Below, one piece after another: positions 63,900 to 64,000 of a stretch of 64,000 nt of DNA; within the stretch, counting starts at the first letter, position 1; every line of letters begins with the position of its first letter. A program made the position numbers and the translations under genes. The notes beneath the pieces were generated by a model. It worked only from the letters and a program-made list of their open reading frames with translations, ran no database searches and was not told the DNA's origin. The stretch comes from CAIWHR01 sp963811685 (lineage in GTDB: Bacteria; Pseudomonadota; Gammaproteobacteria; Burkholderiales; Casimicrobiaceae), in NCBI GenBank assembly GCA_963811685.1, contig CAWESK010000018.1, positions 1-64,000 of the forward strand, in the 5' to 3' direction.

Positions 63900-63960
63900 C
63901 CCGGCGGCCAACACGGACGGCCGGTCAGCAGTGCTTCGCGCCCGCCGCGAGCACCGAGGA
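63894..63960 (+). repeat. attC site 16, right array, right half missing
   Basis: GTCTAAC at 63894 and family-like GGCCAACACGGACGGCCGG follow. After about 63945 the sequence leaves the family and no GTTAGGC appears before the window end, so the site is cut, degenerate or joined to other DNA. Confidence 0.65.
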
Positions 63961-64000
63961 AGTTGTAGTCCTTGCTGGCACCGTACGCATCAGCGGCGTC

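Overview
The window looks like a GC-rich betaproteobacterial chromosome. Supporting signs are a Bug-type tricarboxylate receptor, a tolB-pal-cpoB block beside rlpA and mutY, two tRNA-Lys genes, soxXYZA thiosulfate-oxidation genes and an IntI-type integrase with a chromosomal cassette array. The genus cannot be named from the sequence alone.

Layout. Positions 1 to about 5740 are an integron cassette array read on the minus strand: eight cassettes (an edge-truncated lipoprotein, nitronate monooxygenase, a small membrane protein, a frameshifted ChaC-like cyclotransferase, a cupin, a methyltransferase, an alpha/beta hydrolase and a small membrane protein) separated by seven attC sites. The array begins at an attI-like site that has no integrase beside it. 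Positions 6132 to 53289 are ordinary chromosome. In order this holds a molybdenum hydroxylase pair plus soxXYZA; an acyl-CoA operon with HMG-CoA-lyase-like, CoA-transferase and Bug genes; GST and bactofilin; a response regulator and a BON protein; a dideoxyamino-sugar and lipid-carrier operon with two tandem paralogous polytopic proteins; a dimethylglycine-dehydrogenase-like gene divergent from sarcosine oxidase soxBDAG; a cluster of small secreted methionine-rich proteins; MmgE/PrpD with a glycine-betaine ABC transporter divergent from a betaine-homocysteine methyltransferase; two tRNA-Lys genes; a YeeE/YedE transporter; an ECF sigma/anti-sigma pair; and mutY-cpoB-pal-tolB-rlpA. Positions 53348 to 64000 are a complete integron: intI on the minus strand, attI, and about sixteen plus-strand cassettes carrying SdpI-like, thioesterase-like, HPP, Mpo1-like, Nudix, SRPBCC, lipocalin-like, YciI, cytochrome b561, DUF4256 and GNAT proteins plus unknowns. 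The last attC is cut or degenerate at the right edge.

How it fits together. The two arrays share one attC family and face outward from the 48 kb core. The left array start matches the right attI and also the leader just upstream of intI, so the window seems to hold two copies of an integron platform, one of which has lost its integrase. In the core, betaine import, betaine-homocysteine methyl transfer, a dimethylglycine-type oxidase and heterotetrameric sarcosine oxidase together could take glycine betaine down to glycine.

Quality note. Many well-conserved core genes are broken by single-base shifts, nearly all of the +1 type. This looks like residual assembly error rather than mass decay. 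Spans of such genes are given from the true start to the true stop, with the frame change described in each entry.
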